From assembly GCA_011051655.1 (NCBI GenBank), contig DRKS01000044.1, positions 1-59,299 on the forward strand: a stretch of 59,299 bases of DNA. The letters run 5' to 3'. Position numbers and translations under genes: made by a program. The notes under the pieces were generated by a model. That model was not told the DNA's origin. It saw only the letters and a program-made list of their open reading frames with translations, and did no database searches. This document shows, piece after piece, positions 16,668 to 23,962 of the stretch (positions within the stretch are counted from its first letter, which is position 1; the number at the start of each line of letters is the position of its first letter). Source of the DNA: Sedimenticola sp. GTDB taxonomy: Bacteria > Pseudomonadota > Gammaproteobacteria > Chromatiales > Chromatiaceae.

Positions 16668-17534
16668 CTACCGCCCCTGCGCATCCATGGCACATCGAAA
16701 TCCCAGCAGATGACTTACGGCCTCGGGGTCAACCCCTATCCTTGCAGCGCTTCTCGCTCTTGGGCCAAGATGCACCCAGGCCCCACCCTTTACAACCCAT
16801 GAACGCCCCTTGTCAAACCAACTCTCCGTCCACTCCATTACATTCCCAGTCATCCCCACCACGCCATATGGGCTCCGGTCTTCCTTAAAGGCATCAACCG
16901 GGGCGGCGAAGTTTGTAAGCCCCATGATGGTGAAGTGGGTTCTTAATGTGGTCTCCGCTGTGCCAGACTTTGCCGGGTCGAATTCAGACCCCCAGGGATA
17001 GATTCTCCCATCCTCCCCCCTCGCTGCCTTTTCCCATTCCTCTTCAGTAGGCAGCCTCTTGCCCGCCCAGATTGCATAGGCGCTTGCATCAAACCAAGTA
17101 ATCTTGATAACAGGGTGATTACCCATTCCTTCGGCATAGGTGCCGCCCTCCCAATGACGGGGGGGCATATGGCCCGTGGCATCAATGAATTCCTTATATT
17201 GGGCGTTCGTCACCTCATACCGGTCTATATAGAAGGCCTTTACATAGACCCTCCTTCGGGGGGTCTCCCGGTCAAAATCATATCCCTGAAAATCCGCCCG
17301 CTCGCCAAACTCCTTAATGATCGGGGCGAGTTCTTCTCTGCTGCTCCCCATAATAAACTCGCCAGCGGGGATGAAAACCATTGTGCTCTGGGCATGCTTT
17401 TTTTCATGTTGCGATGAAGCCAATCCCGGTTTACTCAAGGCAAGAGAAAGGATCATAAACAACACAAGGGCCGGCATCAGTCTCAACGGGAAAAAGCAGG
17501 ATGTAACACTATCGGTAGTCATATTGCATTCCAT
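16668..17534 (-). CDS. Formylglycine-generating-enzyme/SUMF1-family protein, secreted
   Basis: 288 residues from the ATG at 17534 (284 from 17522). A signal peptide or membrane segment (PALVLFMILSLALS) precedes an FGE-sulfatase domain. Motifs seen are 'FIPAGEFIMGS', 'YIDRYEVTNAQYKEFI', 'PVIKITWFDASAYAIWAGKRLPTEEEWEKAARG', 'GNVMEWTESW' and 'VVKGGAWV'. The paired catalytic Cys of true FGE are absent from the C-terminal part (only one Cys, in 'GFRCAMD'), so it is probably a lectin-like or structural member. Such proteins are often seen in nitrous-oxide and nitrite reductase gene sets. Divergent from the SCO gene. Confidence 0.75.
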   Translation of the reverse strand: MECNMTTDSVTSCFFPLRLMPALVLFMILSLALSKPGLASSQHEKKHAQSTMVFIPAGEFIMGSSREELAPIIKEFGERADFQGYDFDRETPRRRVYVKAFYIDRYEVTNAQYKEFIDATGHMPPRHWEGGTYAEGMGNHPVIKITWFDASAYAIWAGKRLPTEEEWEKAARGEDGRIYPWGSEFDPAKSGTAETTLRTHFTIMGLTNFAAPVDAFKEDRSPYGVVGMTGNVMEWTESWFDKGRSWVVKGGAWVHLGPRARSAARIGVDPEAVSHLLGFRCAMDAQGR

Positions 17535-17635
17535 TTCTTGAGGATCAACCCACGGGCGTGTAACCTTTTGCCTGCTGCGCATGCGCTTTATTACAAAGGC
17601 CCTCAACCAGCGTATTCAACAGACAGGAATCAGCC

Positions 17636-18313
17636 ATGTTCAAAAAAGGGTTTCCGTACAAATGCGTAATTGCCGCCGTGCTTGTCATAAGCGCATCGAT
17701 AACCGCCTTTTATGGGTGGCACTTAAATTCCGACGAGACGGTCCGGCCTCCAGAGGACATCGAAGAATACCTGTTTTGGAATCCGAAATATCTGAAAGAT
17801 TTCTCCTTAACCACTGCCGGCAATAAAAAGCTGGGCCTGGATCAGCTCCTGGGAAAATGGAGTTTTATTTTTTTTGGTTACACCCACTGCCCGGATGTTT
17901 GCCCCGCCACATTAGGATTGCTGTCAGTTACTTTTAAGAGCCTGGAGAAAAATCCCGCTATCGCCCATGAAATCCAGGGTATTTTTATTTCAGTAGACCC
18001 TGACCGGGACACGCCGGAGCACCTGAAAGAGTACACCGCCTATTTTCATCCAAAGTTTATCGGAGCCACGGGGAGCGCTGCTCAAGTGGACGCCATTACC
18101 CGCCAAATGGGCGCCTTATACGCCCTCTATAAGGAAGAGTCAAAAGACGACTACCAAGTAAGCCATAACTCCACGGTGTTTCTCGTTGACCCAAGAGGGA
18201 GACTTTATGGCCGCTTTCCTCCACCTCATGTTCCCCAAGAAATCGCAGAGGCGTTTATCAAGATACGCGATTTTTACAATGCTCAAGAAGACAAGCGTTG
18301 GACGCTGTTCTGA
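17636..18313 (+). CDS. SCO1/SenC/PrrC-family copper chaperone
   Basis: 225 residues. One N-terminal membrane anchor (about residues 11-27), then a thioredoxin fold with the copper site CPDVCP (about residues 84-89) and a His in 'QVSHNSTVFLVDP' that completes the Cys2His copper site. SCO proteins deliver copper or reduce CuA cysteines of oxidases, NosZ and related enzymes. It is the first of three SCO genes in the window (others at 40670 and 49986). Transcribed away from the FGE gene across a 100-base shared promoter region and ends before a small mobile repeat. Confidence 0.85.
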   Translation: MFKKGFPYKCVIAAVLVISASITAFYGWHLNSDETVRPPEDIEEYLFWNPKYLKDFSLTTAGNKKLGLDQLLGKWSFIFFGYTHCPDVCPATLGLLSVTFKSLEKNPAIAHEIQGIFISVDPDRDTPEHLKEYTAYFHPKFIGATGSAAQVDAITRQMGALYALYKEESKDDYQVSHNSTVFLVDPRGRLYGRFPPPHVPQEIAEAFIKIRDFYNAQEDKRWTLF

Positions 18314-18359
18314 AAATTGCATACGTCAAAATCGAACCCCCCGCTCCAACCACAGCCCC

Positions 18360-18524
18360 TAGGAGTCTGTCGGGTTTAGGTGATCGTAGCGAGGGAAAGC
18401 CATTTTGAGTCAGATTTTTTGATTGAATGAGGCGAATATTGAGCATATTTAACGAATTCAATCGGGAAATCTGGCCAAAATGGCTTTTCCGCAGTAGATT
18501 CATCCTAAACCCGACAGACTCCTA
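18360..18524. mobile_element. 165-bp MITE-like element, 20-bp terminal inverted repeats
   Basis: The ends are AGGAGTCTGTCGGGTTTAGG and its exact complement, bounded by TA on both sides. The interior is also an imperfect palindrome (AGCCATTTTG...CAAAATGGCT; GATTGAAT...ATTCAATC). It encodes nothing. The TA ends are like those left by IS630/Tc1-type transposases. The right end supplies the stop codon of the cytochrome gene at 18522. Confidence 0.8.
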
Positions 18525-18959
18525 GCCGCCGTTATATTTACATTTGCAAAGCTCGGTCCTTATGTACTTCACGAGATTTTTTATTGCAGCATCATCGAAA
18601 GCATAGCCCCAATCCGGCATATTCTCATTCAGACCAACGCTCTTGCCTCCGTTCTTTATGACCTTGAAGAGGAATTCATCGGTGCGGGTTGAAAGAATCG
18701 CCGCATCGGTAAGATTCCTGGGCCTTATGCCTTCGCCAAGATCTTCGGATAAGGGGCCATCTCCTTTGCCCTCCATGCCATGGCAAGGCATGCAATTTTG
18801 CATGAAGTTCCCCGAACCGGAATCCATTCCTTCCGCAAAGGCGTCCTGGCTTATTGAATAGTCGCTCTTGACATCCGGTGGGACAGGGTCTGTTGCCGAT
18901 GCCTGACCCGCAACAGCGATTCCAGACAATAACGCTACTACAAGAAGGGTTTTATTCAT
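18522..18959 (-). CDS. Monoheme cytochrome c with LCKCK tail
   Basis: 145 residues from the ATG at 18959 (AGAGGA before it). Signal peptide ending ASA-TD, heme motif CMPCH (about residue 58), Met ligand in 'ENMPDWG'. The C-terminal end 'LCKCKYNGG' places two extra Cys after the last helix; the cytochrome at 33657 ends 'LCQCKGKQG'. The stop codon TAG lies in the terminal repeat of the MITE at 18360, so the element may have replaced the last codons. Last gene of the NosZ-like gene run. Confidence 0.8.
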   Translation of the reverse strand: MNKTLLVVALLSGIAVAGQASATDPVPPDVKSDYSISQDAFAEGMDSGSGNFMQNCMPCHGMEGKGDGPLSEDLGEGIRPRNLTDAAILSTRTDEFLFKVIKNGGKSVGLNENMPDWGYAFDDAAIKNLVKYIRTELCKCKYNGG

Positions 18960-19086
18960 CGCTAAATCCTCTTTATTCAAGGGCTGTTCAAGCCGTCCGG
19001 GGATGCCACGGCCGAAGAAGCAAAACAAGAAGCATATTTAAAGTATAAGAGTAATGCAGAAAGACGGCTATGCGCTGTATTTACCC

Positions 19087-19617
19087 TTATTTTTCAGTCG
19101 CCCCATATGACTGTATCTCTTTATAGGAACCAGGCGCAGATTTGCCTTTCAATGCCATCTCTATCGGCCGGTCCTCCACGGCTGTCTCAACAAGGCGGAT
19201 CATTGCCTGATCGTCACCCAATAGTCTCTTGATGTCTTTCAGGCGCCAGTCACCCTCCCAGTTGCCAACCAGGCCATTCCATACCTGGGTAATCGCAACC
19301 AACTCCGCATCAGTGAATTGCTCAACCTGCTTGGTGTTTAGATTGGCCATGTCCACATACTTTTTCATCGTATGCGTAACCACCGCAAAGGGTGGACCGC
19401 AGCGGGAACAATATTGGAGTATTTTTTCCGCCTGGTGGCAGGCGGTACATCTGGTATAGGCAAGAGTGGTAGCCTCATCCGGGGTATAGGCGAGATAGCC
19501 TCTTCGCTTGGCCTCATCCAGTATCCAACTGCCAGCAGGATTGGGAATAACCAGCAAAGCTGTTATTGCGACAACCAAAAAAACAGGGAAACCAACTACC
19601 CACAAGCGCTTTTTCAT
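19087..19617 (-). CDS. Membrane-anchored monoheme cytochrome c
   Basis: 176 residues from the ATG at 19617. One N-terminal anchor helix (WVVGFPVFLVVAITALLVI), then the heme motif CTACH (about residue 56) and a second CSRCG where a histidine would be needed for a second heme, so one heme only or a degenerate diheme. The region after the motif ('THTMKKYVDMANLNTKQVEQFTDAELVAITQVW') resembles the heme domains at 1695 and 5669. Third from the end of the NosZ-like operon; a possible quinol-side or periplasmic donor. Confidence 0.75.
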   Translation of the reverse strand: MKKRLWVVGFPVFLVVAITALLVIPNPAGSWILDEAKRRGYLAYTPDEATTLAYTRCTACHQAEKILQYCSRCGPPFAVVTHTMKKYVDMANLNTKQVEQFTDAELVAITQVWNGLVGNWEGDWRLKDIKRLLGDDQAMIRLVETAVEDRPIEMALKGKSAPGSYKEIQSYGATEK

Positions 19618-19775
19618 GGCCCCCGGCTCTAGTACATTGGAATATTCTGAAGTTTGCATGGCGCCAGAACCAAGCTTCCTCATCCCGAATTACTCAGACA
19701 AGAACCAGTCTCAATGGTTTCAGGGTGGTGAAAATTTTTCTATACAAGGAACAAAGCATCATTGAAAGAATGGCA

Positions 19776-20765
19776 TTACTTTAACCACAGGTTTGATACT
19801 GCATTCCCGTCTACTTTAAACAACGCATTCTCTACAATATCGGCAAACCAGATGTCCCCTGCCCTATCCACCGCTATGTCTCTCGGCTTGCTCTCCCCCA
19901 ATCCAACCTTAACCTCAATGAACTCTTTGGTTTTTGGATTGAACGCGCCTATTTTCCTAATGCCCCTGATGGAGAAGAATATTCTCCCCTCCGCGCCCAC
20001 GGTCAGGCTATCCATGGAGCTACCGCCCGGCAAGGGGAAGGTTTCAAATTTTTCCGCCACCGGATCAAACATTACCACTGACCGGCCTTTGTTGCCCCCA
20101 AACCATAGATAGCCAAGGCGGTCCATGGCGATATCCATGGCAGCCTCAAAAAGGTTGGGCATAGGAAACTCCCGCACAGAGCCGTCCCTGGTATCCAGCC
20201 TCCCCAGTTTATTGCCCACGTTCTCAATAAACCATATCCGGCCCTTGAAGTCAGCAACCAGGCCGACCGGCCGGGAATCCGGCGTGGGAATCAAATACTC
20301 CTTGAATTCCTCTTTTTGAGGGTCGAACATGCCGATCTTATTACCATAAAATTGGGTAAACCAAATCTTGCCATCGGCATCACTGGTAATCCTGAAGGGC
20401 GAGCTCTCAATGGTTGGAATATCGTATTCCTTGAAGGACTGGGCAGCCGGATCAAATACAGCGAGTTGGTTTGCATCCTGCTCGAGAAACCAGACCTTCC
20501 CGTCGTTATCCAGCGTCAAATCCGAGGGGAAGCTTCTATAAGTTGGTATCTCGAATTCCGAGTAGGTCTCCTTGGCGGGTTGGAACCGCGCGATTTTATT
20601 GGTATTCGCCTCTATGATCCAGACATCGCCTTCCTTGTCGACTTCAATCCTGGCTGGCAGGGCGTAATCCGTCGGCACTTTATACGAAATAAAGGGTTCC
20701 GCTCCCGAGGCCGGCAACGACAATAAAAGGAACAGAACCAACCCAAGGGCAATCCGTCTTTTCAT
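19776..20765 (-). CDS. Virginiamycin-B-lyase-like beta-propeller, periplasmic
   Basis: 329 residues with a Sec signal (LVLFLLLSLPASG) and about seven repeats of some 42 residues with the core 'IP....P..I..D..G.IWF.....NKIG.FDP...EF.EY', which is the Vgb/SMP-30 propeller pattern. The His and Glu catalytic residues expected for streptogramin lyase were not seen in the repeats, so a binding or scaffold role is more likely than antibiotic cleavage. It overlaps the similar gene upstream by four bases. Both sit in the NosZ-like operon, whose main protein is also a propeller. Confidence 0.8.
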   Translation of the reverse strand: MKRRIALGLVLFLLLSLPASGAEPFISYKVPTDYALPARIEVDKEGDVWIIEANTNKIARFQPAKETYSEFEIPTYRSFPSDLTLDNDGKVWFLEQDANQLAVFDPAAQSFKEYDIPTIESSPFRITSDADGKIWFTQFYGNKIGMFDPQKEEFKEYLIPTPDSRPVGLVADFKGRIWFIENVGNKLGRLDTRDGSVREFPMPNLFEAAMDIAMDRLGYLWFGGNKGRSVVMFDPVAEKFETFPLPGGSSMDSLTVGAEGRIFFSIRGIRKIGAFNPKTKEFIEVKVGLGESKPRDIAVDRAGDIWFADIVENALFKVDGNAVSNLWLK

Positions 20766-22024
20766 TCGGCCTCGCCTTCACGCTGTCCCTTTAGGTGCTT
20801 CAAGCGCCCTATGGCCAAAACAGCAATGACGGCCAATATCAAAAAATATAAAAGCCATCTTGCCGCACTCCCAGATGAAGCTGCCTGGGGAGTGGAGTCT
20901 CTGGACGATGCATTCTGCGCAATGGAATCTTCCTTGCCGGTCTGCGCCAGGGCATCGGCAATGGAAAGCACTCCCAGTCTCTTTGCTTCCGTGTTACCTT
21001 CGGTAAACCAAAGCATAGAGCGTTTGTGATCTATGACCATATCCCCCGGCAGACTGCTGAAGGTGGGAATCTCATACTCCTTAAAAAGCGCGCTTTCCGG
21101 AAGAAAAACCCCTACTTTGTTCCCCCTGTATTCCAGGAACCATATATTGCCATTGGCGTCAGCCGCTATGGCATTGGGCGAACTCCGCCTGGTGGGAATA
21201 AGGGCTTCATCAAACCTTTCCAGGTCCGGATAGAATGCACCTATCCGGTTTGTATTCAGCTGAACGAACCATACCTTCCCGTTCCTGTCGATGGCAATTT
21301 TTCCAGGATTCGCAAAAGGGGTGGGGATATCATATTCATAAAATAACTCTTTCCCCGGATCAAACTTCCCGATCTTGTTTGCGTTGGGCTCGACAAACCA
21401 AATAAACCCCTCGGCATCGACAGCCAGGCTCCTGGGAAATCCGTTAGGCGTTGGAATGGGATACCCTTTAAATGAAAAATTTTCGGGGTCCACGCGATAG
21501 AGCCGGTTTTTGTTGGATGCCACAAACCAGATGACACCGGCATCATCTACAAGCAGCTCTTCCGGGACAGCATCTATGGAGAGATTGAACTTGGTAAAAA
21601 AGCCATCGGAAGGCGTATATTTACCGAGCACATATTGCTCTTGCGCATTCTGGGCCCACCTGCGTACGGTGAACCAGATTTCATCATTCTGTCCCAAGAC
21701 AAAGGTTGCAAATCCAACCTCGCCCCAGGAAGCGGGAAGAGGAAAAGAGGTAAATTCCTTCTTTTCCGGATCGAGCCTGGTGAGCTTTTTACCAATTTTT
21801 TCCGTAAACCAGATATACCCGGATTGATCTATGGCAATGGTTTGGGCCGAGCTGAGCCCCTCCGGCAAAGCCACTTCCTTGATTAGCGACTCCGATGCAA
21901 ACAGCACCCCCGCATGGGCAATTATGCCCACGACCAAAACAGCCCAAAAGCAAAAAACGAGAAGTCGGTTAAGGGGTTTCGTCCTGGGTAAGACCTTTAT
22001 GCTTCCAAGGCTTGGGATCACCAT
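20762..22024 (-). CDS. Larger Vgb-like beta-propeller with two membrane anchors
   Basis: 420 residues from the ATG at 22024 (432 from 22060). An N-terminal helix (LLVFCFWAVLVVGIIAHAG) leads to seven 'IWF' propeller repeats similar to the product at 19776. A Ser/Gln-rich linker and a second helix (WLLYFLILAVIAVLAI) with a basic end follow, so the propeller is held in the periplasm by both ends. It overlaps the cytochrome b subunit gene by seven bases. No lyase catalytic residues identified. May be a dock between the cytochrome b/c module and soluble partners; this is inference. Confidence 0.75.
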   Translation of the reverse strand: MVIPSLGSIKVLPRTKPLNRLLVFCFWAVLVVGIIAHAGVLFASESLIKEVALPEGLSSAQTIAIDQSGYIWFTEKIGKKLTRLDPEKKEFTSFPLPASWGEVGFATFVLGQNDEIWFTVRRWAQNAQEQYVLGKYTPSDGFFTKFNLSIDAVPEELLVDDAGVIWFVASNKNRLYRVDPENFSFKGYPIPTPNGFPRSLAVDAEGFIWFVEPNANKIGKFDPGKELFYEYDIPTPFANPGKIAIDRNGKVWFVQLNTNRIGAFYPDLERFDEALIPTRRSSPNAIAADANGNIWFLEYRGNKVGVFLPESALFKEYEIPTFSSLPGDMVIDHKRSMLWFTEGNTEAKRLGVLSIADALAQTGKEDSIAQNASSRDSTPQAASSGSAARWLLYFLILAVIAVLAIGRLKHLKGQREGEAE

Positions 22025-22698
22025 GTCATCGTGGGTTCGTAAAAATGTCTGAGTTGCCAATTCGCATCCTTGTAGGAAGCGCCTGTACGATCCTGGTCGC
22101 CGATGCGGTACTTACCAACCTGGATCTGCTGGGCACGCTCATGCCGGTAAAAGTCGGCCATATTAGGCGGCGGAAGGGCTTGCCTTACTCCCATCATCGG
22201 ATTGTGGCAGGAAGTGCATCCCATTGTCTTGGCATGCCGCCCCGAAACCACCACGCTAGATATAATGCCGGCCCAGACCGCCCATATGATCAACGCCAAC
22301 AACGCCTTCTTACCGAGGCCAATCTGAACGCCAACTGCATTTTTTCTCTTAAAAATAAGCGGAACCAAGCAGAGAAAAGCAATCACGCCAAGTGGTAACC
22401 AGAATGTAAAAAGCGGGATCCACTTCTTATTCTCACCTACCAAATACCAAAAAGGCCTAAAGATAAAAAACAGATACCACTCGGGCGCCGGAATATTCAT
22501 ACCATCATCGGGCAATGGCGGCATGGCGGGATCTGTTGGCACTTGGTAATAATAAGCCAGCACAAAGGGTATCGACCACAGCAGGATTACCGCTATAGAA
22601 GCCCTGATCGCGTGCTTGGGCCAAAAGCTGTAAAACGACTGGGGGTAAGGCGGATCGTATTTCGGATCGTGAATGACTTCTCTTTCTTTCGTGGCCAT
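22018..22698 (-). CDS. Cytochrome b C-terminal subunit (subunit IV-like) with heme c
   Basis: 226 residues: three membrane helices of the subunit IV type with the quinol-site 'PAPEWYLFF', then a fourth helix and a C-terminal CTSCH heme-c motif (about residue 161). The tail 'W.LRHFYEP.MTW' matches the end of the one-chain cytochrome b/c at 7866 ('WMMRHWFNPQIVW'). Heme c fused to the subunit IV end is known from bc complexes of several bacterial groups. It follows the b6-like gene by 21 bases. No Rieske gene is in the window. Confidence 0.85.
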   Translation of the reverse strand: MATKEREVIHDPKYDPPYPQSFYSFWPKHAIRASIAVILLWSIPFVLAYYYQVPTDPAMPPLPDDGMNIPAPEWYLFFIFRPFWYLVGENKKWIPLFTFWLPLGVIAFLCLVPLIFKRKNAVGVQIGLGKKALLALIIWAVWAGIISSVVVSGRHAKTMGCTSCHNPMMGVRQALPPPNMADFYRHERAQQIQVGKYRIGDQDRTGASYKDANWQLRHFYEPTMTW

Positions 22699-22719
22699 GA
22701 CAGTCCCAATAAGTCTGCG

Positions 22720-23325
22720 TTATAGCGGCTCGGAGATGCCGTGCTTGCGAACCATCTTGAAGTGAAAATATAAGAATCCAGCCAGAAGCAGCGGAATCAC
22801 TAATATATGAGTGTAATAGAGTAGCTCTAAGGAGAAGGTGGAAAGAAAGAAATTCTTTAGCGGTTCGCCGATAACAAACCAAGTGTCAATATAGTCCATC
22901 CAGATCGCAAACGACCAGTATGCCCGCCAGTCCCACGGCAGCATAATCCCCGTAACCAACAGCAAGAACACCGCCAGCAGTTGAAAAACCCCACTGATCC
23001 AAGTAAATTGGCGCGGGCTTTTAAATGCCTTGTAGAAAAAAACAATAATCATATGGGAGAAAACGGTCGCCATCAGCAGCGTGGAGCACCACCGATGAAG
23101 GTTTCTGATCAACCACCCCAAGGTTACATCGTTACTCATGGCCTCGATGCTATACAGGGCCTTATCCGGTTCCGGCGTATAGAAAAACAGCATAAAAACA
23201 CCGGTGAGCACCTGAAGGATAATGAGTGAAAGCGAAAGCCCCCCGAAACAGTGAAAGAAAGTTACGTGGGCTGGTATCGGCTTGGCCCTCTTTTTCTGCC
23301 ACCAATCTGCTAACATTGACGCCAT
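22720..23325 (-). CDS. Cytochrome b N-terminal subunit (b6-like)
   Basis: 201 residues, four membrane helices. Two His pairs ligate two hemes: 'LIRNLHRWCSTLLMATVFSH' in helix B and 'THILVIPLLLAGFLYFH' in helix D. 'LPWDWRAYW' between them is the conserved quinol-pocket loop. One base overlaps the lipoprotein gene, so NosZ-like, lipoprotein, b6-like and subunit IV-like genes read as one unit apart from a terminator-like hairpin after nosZ. A likely quinol dehydrogenase feeding the NosZ-like protein through the cytochromes at 18522 and 19087. Confidence 0.85.
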   Translation of the reverse strand: MASMLADWWQKKRAKPIPAHVTFFHCFGGLSLSLIILQVLTGVFMLFFYTPEPDKALYSIEAMSNDVTLGWLIRNLHRWCSTLLMATVFSHMIIVFFYKAFKSPRQFTWISGVFQLLAVFLLLVTGIMLPWDWRAYWSFAIWMDYIDTWFVIGEPLKNFFLSTFSLELLYYTHILVIPLLLAGFLYFHFKMVRKHGISEPL

Positions 23326-23864
23326 TATTTCATGCTCCTCAGTTCAGCAGCCTCGATTTTTTTAGCCTCGGCCATATCCATACCATAGGTTTCACCCGTA
23401 AAATCGACCTTCCAGGTATTGCTGGCTGTATCTATGGTGAGGGGTATTTTCTCGTTTATGGTATAGCCATCATTGAAAATAGACGGCATCTTGTAACTTA
23501 TATCAACGATAGCCTGGGTGCCTTTGATTTCGGCTTTCCCAACAGTCACCATAAATCCCGGCGGGTATTTCCTGATTACCTCCAGGAACTGGTCTTCTAT
23601 CAAGTGAGACCGCTCTGCGCTAATCATCTTGAAGGCGGCGCGCGCAGGACTGCCTCCACCTTTTTGTTTTGCCTCTGTGATGTATCCGTAGAACCTTTTT
23701 AAAACGACTTCAGGGCCCTCTTCAGGGAGAATCGACGCTGTTGCTCCTTGTTGATCGCAGCCAGCCAGCAGGGTGAGGAGGAAAAAGAGAACGTAAAACA
23801 GAACACCTGCGCAAATGCCGCCGTCAGAGCGTCCCCGTAAATACCATAGAGACAAGACACTCAC
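23325..23864 (-). CDS. Lipoprotein, NTF2/DUF4878-like, in the NosZ-like operon
   Basis: 179 residues: lipobox 'TLLAGC', then 'PEVVLKRFYGYITEAKQK' and a run of beta-strands that suggests a DUF4878/NTF2-like fold. No Cys or His cluster for metals. It is the gene directly upstream of the split cytochrome b, mirroring the protein at 7210 beside the other cytochrome b/c gene. I do not know its function. Confidence 0.65.
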   Translation of the reverse strand: MSVLSLWYLRGRSDGGICAGVLFYVLFFLLTLLAGCDQQGATASILPEEGPEVVLKRFYGYITEAKQKGGGSPARAAFKMISAERSHLIEDQFLEVIRKYPPGFMVTVGKAEIKGTQAIVDISYKMPSIFNDGYTINEKIPLTIDTASNTWKVDFTGETYGMDMAEAKKIEAAELRSMK

Positions 23865-23885
23865 CTCTTCTTACGTTACAAAAAC

Positions 23886-23950
23886 CATCCCCCCCAGAAG
23901 GGGGGGATGAGGCTGTTGCATATGTTGCCCCTTTTTCTCCAAAGGGGCAA
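23886..23950 (-). terminator. Two hairpins after nosZ-like gene
   Basis: Read on the minus strand, TTGCCCCTTT/AAAGGGGCAA (23925-23950, 10 bp, perfect) comes 13 bases after the nosZ-like stop. Then CATCCCCCCC/GGGGGGGATG (23886-23909) is followed by GGTTTTTG. The second is a good Rho-independent terminator. Since co-directional genes follow at once, it may act as a partial terminator giving more nosZ-like transcript than downstream message. Confidence 0.65.
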
Positions 23951-23962
23951 GCAGGGTGACCC

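Noticed and set aside
19776-22024. Streptogramin (virginiamycin B) resistance lyases
   Set aside because: Propeller repeats match, but the catalytic His/Glu were not found and the setting is respiratory.
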